A stretch of 64,000 nt of DNA from an uncultured Lachnospiraceae bacterium (lineage in GTDB: Bacteria > Bacillota > Clostridia > Lachnospirales > Lachnospiraceae): positions 1-64,000 of the forward strand of contig CAUEYX010000009.1 of the NCBI GenBank assembly GCA_959022495.1. Direction: 5' to 3'. The notes under the pieces were generated by a model that had not been told where the DNA came from, made no database searches, and saw only the letters and a list, made by a program, of their open reading frames with translations. A program made the translations under genes and the position numbers. Positions 62,201-64,000 of the stretch are shown piece by piece (the stretch's first letter is position 1; each line of letters begins with the position of its first letter).

Positions 62201-62597
62201 GATCTACGCGGTCAATACCGACTGGTGGAGCAGCCCGGTGAGATGTGCCAAAGGAGTGCTTCATCTGGCAGACCGGGAATATGAAGTGGATATTCCGGCA
62301 GACCGGATTACACAGATTACGATAAACGGTGAAACGGCGGCAGTGGTATCGGATCTGGAAACAGAAGTGATGGAAATCAGACAGACGGAGAAAGGATGCG
62401 CCGTAACAGTACAGGGCAGCAGCGAAGCGCGTATGACCATATACAGCAGCCAGGGGGTATCCGAACTGACAGAAGAGAATGGAACCCCTCTGACAGGGAG
62501 AAAGATACCCGGAGAAGAAAACGGGGACGAAAGCGGGTATGAGGTATTGCTGCATCCCTGCGGGAGAAGACAGATTACATGGAAGAGGAAGGAATAA
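59223..62597 (+). CDS. Unrecognised 1124-aa cytoplasmic protein, possible glycoside hydrolase
   Basis: No signal peptide or transmembrane helix. The N-terminal ~380 residues are beta-rich and look like jelly-roll or sandwich modules (VALNFSLDMDEAQMED, WLEDFSLTNDKGF, GVLRPGRNELILKNVSDYF). Residues ~405-800 are mixed alpha/beta with many aromatic and acidic residues (EVCGAELMYGPTEVIL, HHINTEEGFYRMEE), the look of a barrel enzyme. Then FLGYNTAAEDQIEKLEEYVKNGGKLLLGWCH resembles the trimerisation domain of GH42 enzymes, and a beta-rich end follows. AGGAG lies upstream of the ATG. It is followed 6 bp later by a GH2 gene, so a role in intracellular glycan breakdown is likely; activity unknown. Confidence 0.6.
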   Translation: MSMTKQMIVDQNTHWIKSGQSVALNFSLDMDEAQMEDSSFRLQLRGRAGIHPSWMYEGGLPYLFRDIDDALCTETDHSRFSLRIRCRGEDYPRRAYYRIDCPPRINSQYPVPPNGSTEWAFSGTVRTEDLEVEEHGSAQIRFETWMKWEGRDIRDIGREPDRTDIVNLPRGTSGWTRIGGQIEIGPDTAAVLVTIEVEKASGTVWLEDFSLTNDKGFNILPPFDMTNRYHEFMNWMGENLSQKEWTDLLVTVNGCDLGVHSCFQRCFAGNENEISVPDGVLRPGRNELILKNVSDYFQPVPYVLSRLAVHAEKTRPAQIIYCPEYVRAGEEFGILIRTGQPDLEVCVETDEPLSVKNCTSLRGKGLHVVRLSAGKAGEHLEVTVSCRSGGDRRAVAAGPADGSGEKGQKAYESYRDSAWIKRIVEKETDGVITGSGDAVYIAQDMDEMERYLCWYLSENLGNMITFRPVYRWSGSRSCHPDVWRRMAELCSGLNMGYCYITDGRELPGINANPSDAMLQGDYYLGSQGHERDGAFYYWLQTHRMCNETLYEQICRKVCRHPDYTYRVPFEYGTDDVYYNFNPVKCADMEEGARQFVEKAAASLKGIKRHTGPSTLFKYLYQAGIEVCGAELMYGPTEVILSALRGASEAWNKERFAAHLAVQWGTTPHDTETHFRRFRLALYLSYMHGCHHINTEEGFYRMEEMFAESDRFSISCSGHADIQREFLTFIQTHSRRGRMVSPAALLHGADDAWVCFTRRNAWSQEGDAWQFDTPEESWDLLRVFYPDSVLDAIYRHPCPDEPQGYYTRTPYGTVDILPAEAAVEKYMRHSHLAFLGYNTAAEDQIEKLEEYVKNGGKLLLGWCHLLTDTDRETAIRGIPHPLDARRLTGLCLRSFRQGADGGRYGDVEQMAEHMEVLETREGVPFVIRRKLGKGQVYFVNAAEYPADQRVRDTYENLLRQFAEEAARENFHKGWMTGNDTVGTAVYDREDGQRVIYAVNTDWWSSPVRCAKGVLHLADREYEVDIPADRITQITINGETAAVVSDLETEVMEIRQTEKGCAVTVQGSSEARMTIYSSQGVSELTEENGTPLTGRKIPGEENGDESGYEVLLHPCGRRQITWKRKE

Positions 62598-62603
62598 AAG
62601 GAC

Positions 62604-64000
62604 ATGGAGCGAAACTATCACCAGGACTTGAATACAGTACAGGTTAACAGAAGAGCGGACCGGGCATATTATATCCCATGCCCGCCGCGGTGCCCTTCCC
62701 GGGACAAAACGGACAATGAGCGGGTGCTCATGCTGAATGGAATGTGGGATTTCCAGTACGCGCAGTCTGTGGAAGAGGCGGATTTAGAAAAGGGCTGGGA
62801 CGGTCAGATCCCGGTGCCGGGGAACTGGCAGCTATATGGATATGATTTCCCTCAATATGTAAATATCGATTATCCCTTTCCCTATATGCCGCCCTATGTG
62901 CCCAAGGATAATCCCTGTGGCTGCTATCACAGAGTATTTGATATCAGGGAGAAGGATGAGGAGAGGTTCTTCCTCAATCTGGAAGGGGCGGATTCGTGCC
63001 ACTATGTGTATTTGAACGGGACGTTTGTCGGATACAGCCAGGTCTCTCACTCGACAGCGGAGTATGAGATCACGGATTTCATCCGCGAAGGGGAAAATGA
63101 GATCTGTATCTTGGTGCTGAAATGGTGTGACGGCAGTTATCTGGAAGGCCAGGATAAGTTCCGGCTGTCTGGGATCTTCCGGGATGTGTATATCTTGAGA
63201 AGACCCCAGCGCTTTATAGAGGACTATATGGTGCGCACCAGGATACGGGACGGAAGCGCGGTGATCAGGATCTGGACGAAAGAAGATACCGGCAGGACAG
63301 GAAGCGCCTTACAAAAAAAGTTTTCACTTTATAATGAAGAAAAACAGCTTATAGCGAAAGGGGAGACCAGTGGATCTGAAGTAGAACTGGTGATTGATCA
63401 TCCGGAGCTGTGGAACGCGGAGAATCCATGCCTGTATCAGCTTGTACTTGAGACGGATAAGGAGATGATTTTAGACCGCGTGGGGGTCCGGGAGATCAGC
63501 ATCCAGAATCAGCAGCTCTTACTGAATGGAGAGAAGATCCTCCTTAAAGGGGTAAACCGCCATGAGAGCCATCCGGATACCGGGTATGTGTGCAGCACAG
63601 AGAGGATGGAGAAGGACTTAAAGATGATGAAACGGGCAAACATAAATGCCATCCGCACTTCCCATTACCCGGACTGCCCGGAGTTTTACCATCTCTGCGA
63701 TGAATATGGGTTCTATGTCATGGACGAAGCGGACATGGAGTCACACGGAGCATGGTCGGCTTATGGAGAGCGGGATATGGAGCAGTACAATCTGACCCAG
63801 AGAGACCCCCGGTTTCAGACCGCGGTCGTAGACCGCACAGCAAGGCTTGTATCGAGGGATAAGAACCGACCATCTGTAATTTTCTGGTCGCTGGGAAACG
63901 AGAGCGGATATGGTGAGAATACGATTGCGGCCGCAAAAAAAGCAAAGAGTCTTGACGATACCAGATTGCTGCATTACGAATCTCTGTATATGACAGAAGC
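62604..64000 (+). CDS. GH2 beta-galactosidase-type enzyme, 3' end beyond the window
   Basis: 465 codons are present and the frame is open at the window edge. RRADRAYYIPCP and LNGMWDFQYA open the sugar-binding domain, FFLNLEGADSCHYVYLNGTFVGYSQVSHSTAEYEIT is the jelly-roll core, GVNRHESHPDTGY and MKRANINAIRTSHYPDCPEFYHLCDEYGFYVMDEADMESHG belong to the barrel, and FWSLGNESGYG holds the acid/base Glu433. These are strong LacZ-family features. No signal peptide, so cytoplasmic. The start ATG follows the previous stop by 6 bp, with AAAGGA near; translation is coupled. Confidence 0.93.
   Translation, partial: MERNYHQDLNTVQVNRRADRAYYIPCPPRCPSRDKTDNERVLMLNGMWDFQYAQSVEEADLEKGWDGQIPVPGNWQLYGYDFPQYVNIDYPFPYMPPYVPKDNPCGCYHRVFDIREKDEERFFLNLEGADSCHYVYLNGTFVGYSQVSHSTAEYEITDFIREGENEICILVLKWCDGSYLEGQDKFRLSGIFRDVYILRRPQRFIEDYMVRTRIRDGSAVIRIWTKEDTGRTGSALQKKFSLYNEEKQLIAKGETSGSEVELVIDHPELWNAENPCLYQLVLETDKEMILDRVGVREISIQNQQLLLNGEKILLKGVNRHESHPDTGYVCSTERMEKDLKMMKRANINAIRTSHYPDCPEFYHLCDEYGFYVMDEADMESHGAWSAYGERDMEQYNLTQRDPRFQTAVVDRTARLVSRDKNRPSVIFWSLGNESGYGENTIAAAKKAKSLDDTRLLHYESLYMTE

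Noticed and set aside
1..64000. CRISPR arrays, IS elements, prophage or integrase genes
   Set aside because: No regularly spaced short repeats, transposase or integrase motifs were found on either strand.

Overview
The window reads as a chromosomal segment of a gut Lachnospiraceae bacterium (Bacillota), inferred from gene content and not from a search. The pointers are strong AGGAGG ribosome binding sites, TTGACA/TATAAT promoters with 17-bp spacers, cell-wall glycosidases with FIVAR repeats and degenerate LPXTG-like tails, an L-box (lysine) riboswitch before dapA, a FeoA/FeoB locus with a DUF6110-like protein, and base composition near balanced GC with a few AT-rich islets. No prophage, transposase, integrase, rRNA or CRISPR array is seen.

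Layout. (1) 1-8.4 kb: a (+) ABC-2 exporter pair and a small anchored protein, then a (-) block with signal peptidase I and a response regulator / ABC ATPase / ABC permease / histidine kinase detoxification-type module. The module's internal promoter carries three 12-bp tandem repeats. (2) 8.2-15.6 kb: a 48-aa micro-ORF coupled to a lipoprotein nuclease; a tRNA-Trp followed by an AT-rich membrane gene and a broken PadR regulator; a DegV protein; and an XRE-membrane regulator paired with a membrane protein bearing RCC1-like repeats. (3) 15.6-23.4 kb: dapA (-) under an L-box riboswitch, divergent from a three-subunit molybdenum hydroxylase operon; then about 860 bp made of three consecutive giant imperfect palindromes; ferritin (-); L-lactate dehydrogenase with a 25-bp operator-like palindrome at its transcription start. 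(4) 23.6-31.4 kb: two surface N-acetylhexosaminidases (GH84 and GH20). (5) 31.4-37.7 kb: an iron/metal locus (DtxR-type regulator, FeoA, FeoB, a Cys-rich/HMA fusion, a Cys-rich Fur-like regulator, a DUF6110-like protein, and a P1B-type ATPase lacking the CPC motif). (6) 37.8-41.4 kb: a five-gene (-) operon of two ABC exporters around a GntR/YtrA regulator, with a CTGTACT dyad at its promoter. (7) 41.5-48.2 kb: a diguanylate cyclase pseudogene that has lost its GGDEF signature, followed by an envelope polysaccharide operon (GT2-GtrA, BcsA-like synthase with PilZ, large membrane protein). (8) 48.3-52.6 kb: small lipoprotein, XRE protein, SDR remnant, anchored protein, and a Mef-like efflux pump behind a probable antibiotic-responsive attenuator. 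(9) 52.7-64 kb: a giant beta-helix surface protein (probable glycosidase), a URO-D family protein, an unrecognised 1124-aa cytoplasmic protein and the start of a GH2 beta-galactosidase.

Taken together the region suggests a host-glycan forager. Surface GH84, GH20 and the beta-helix enzyme would trim mucin or milk-type glycans, with GH2 and perhaps the 1124-aa protein acting inside the cell. Iron uptake/storage genes and several small-molecule defence systems lie between. The observations I rate highest are the triple palindrome array, the metal locus, the attenuated efflux gene and the unrecognised 1124-aa protein.
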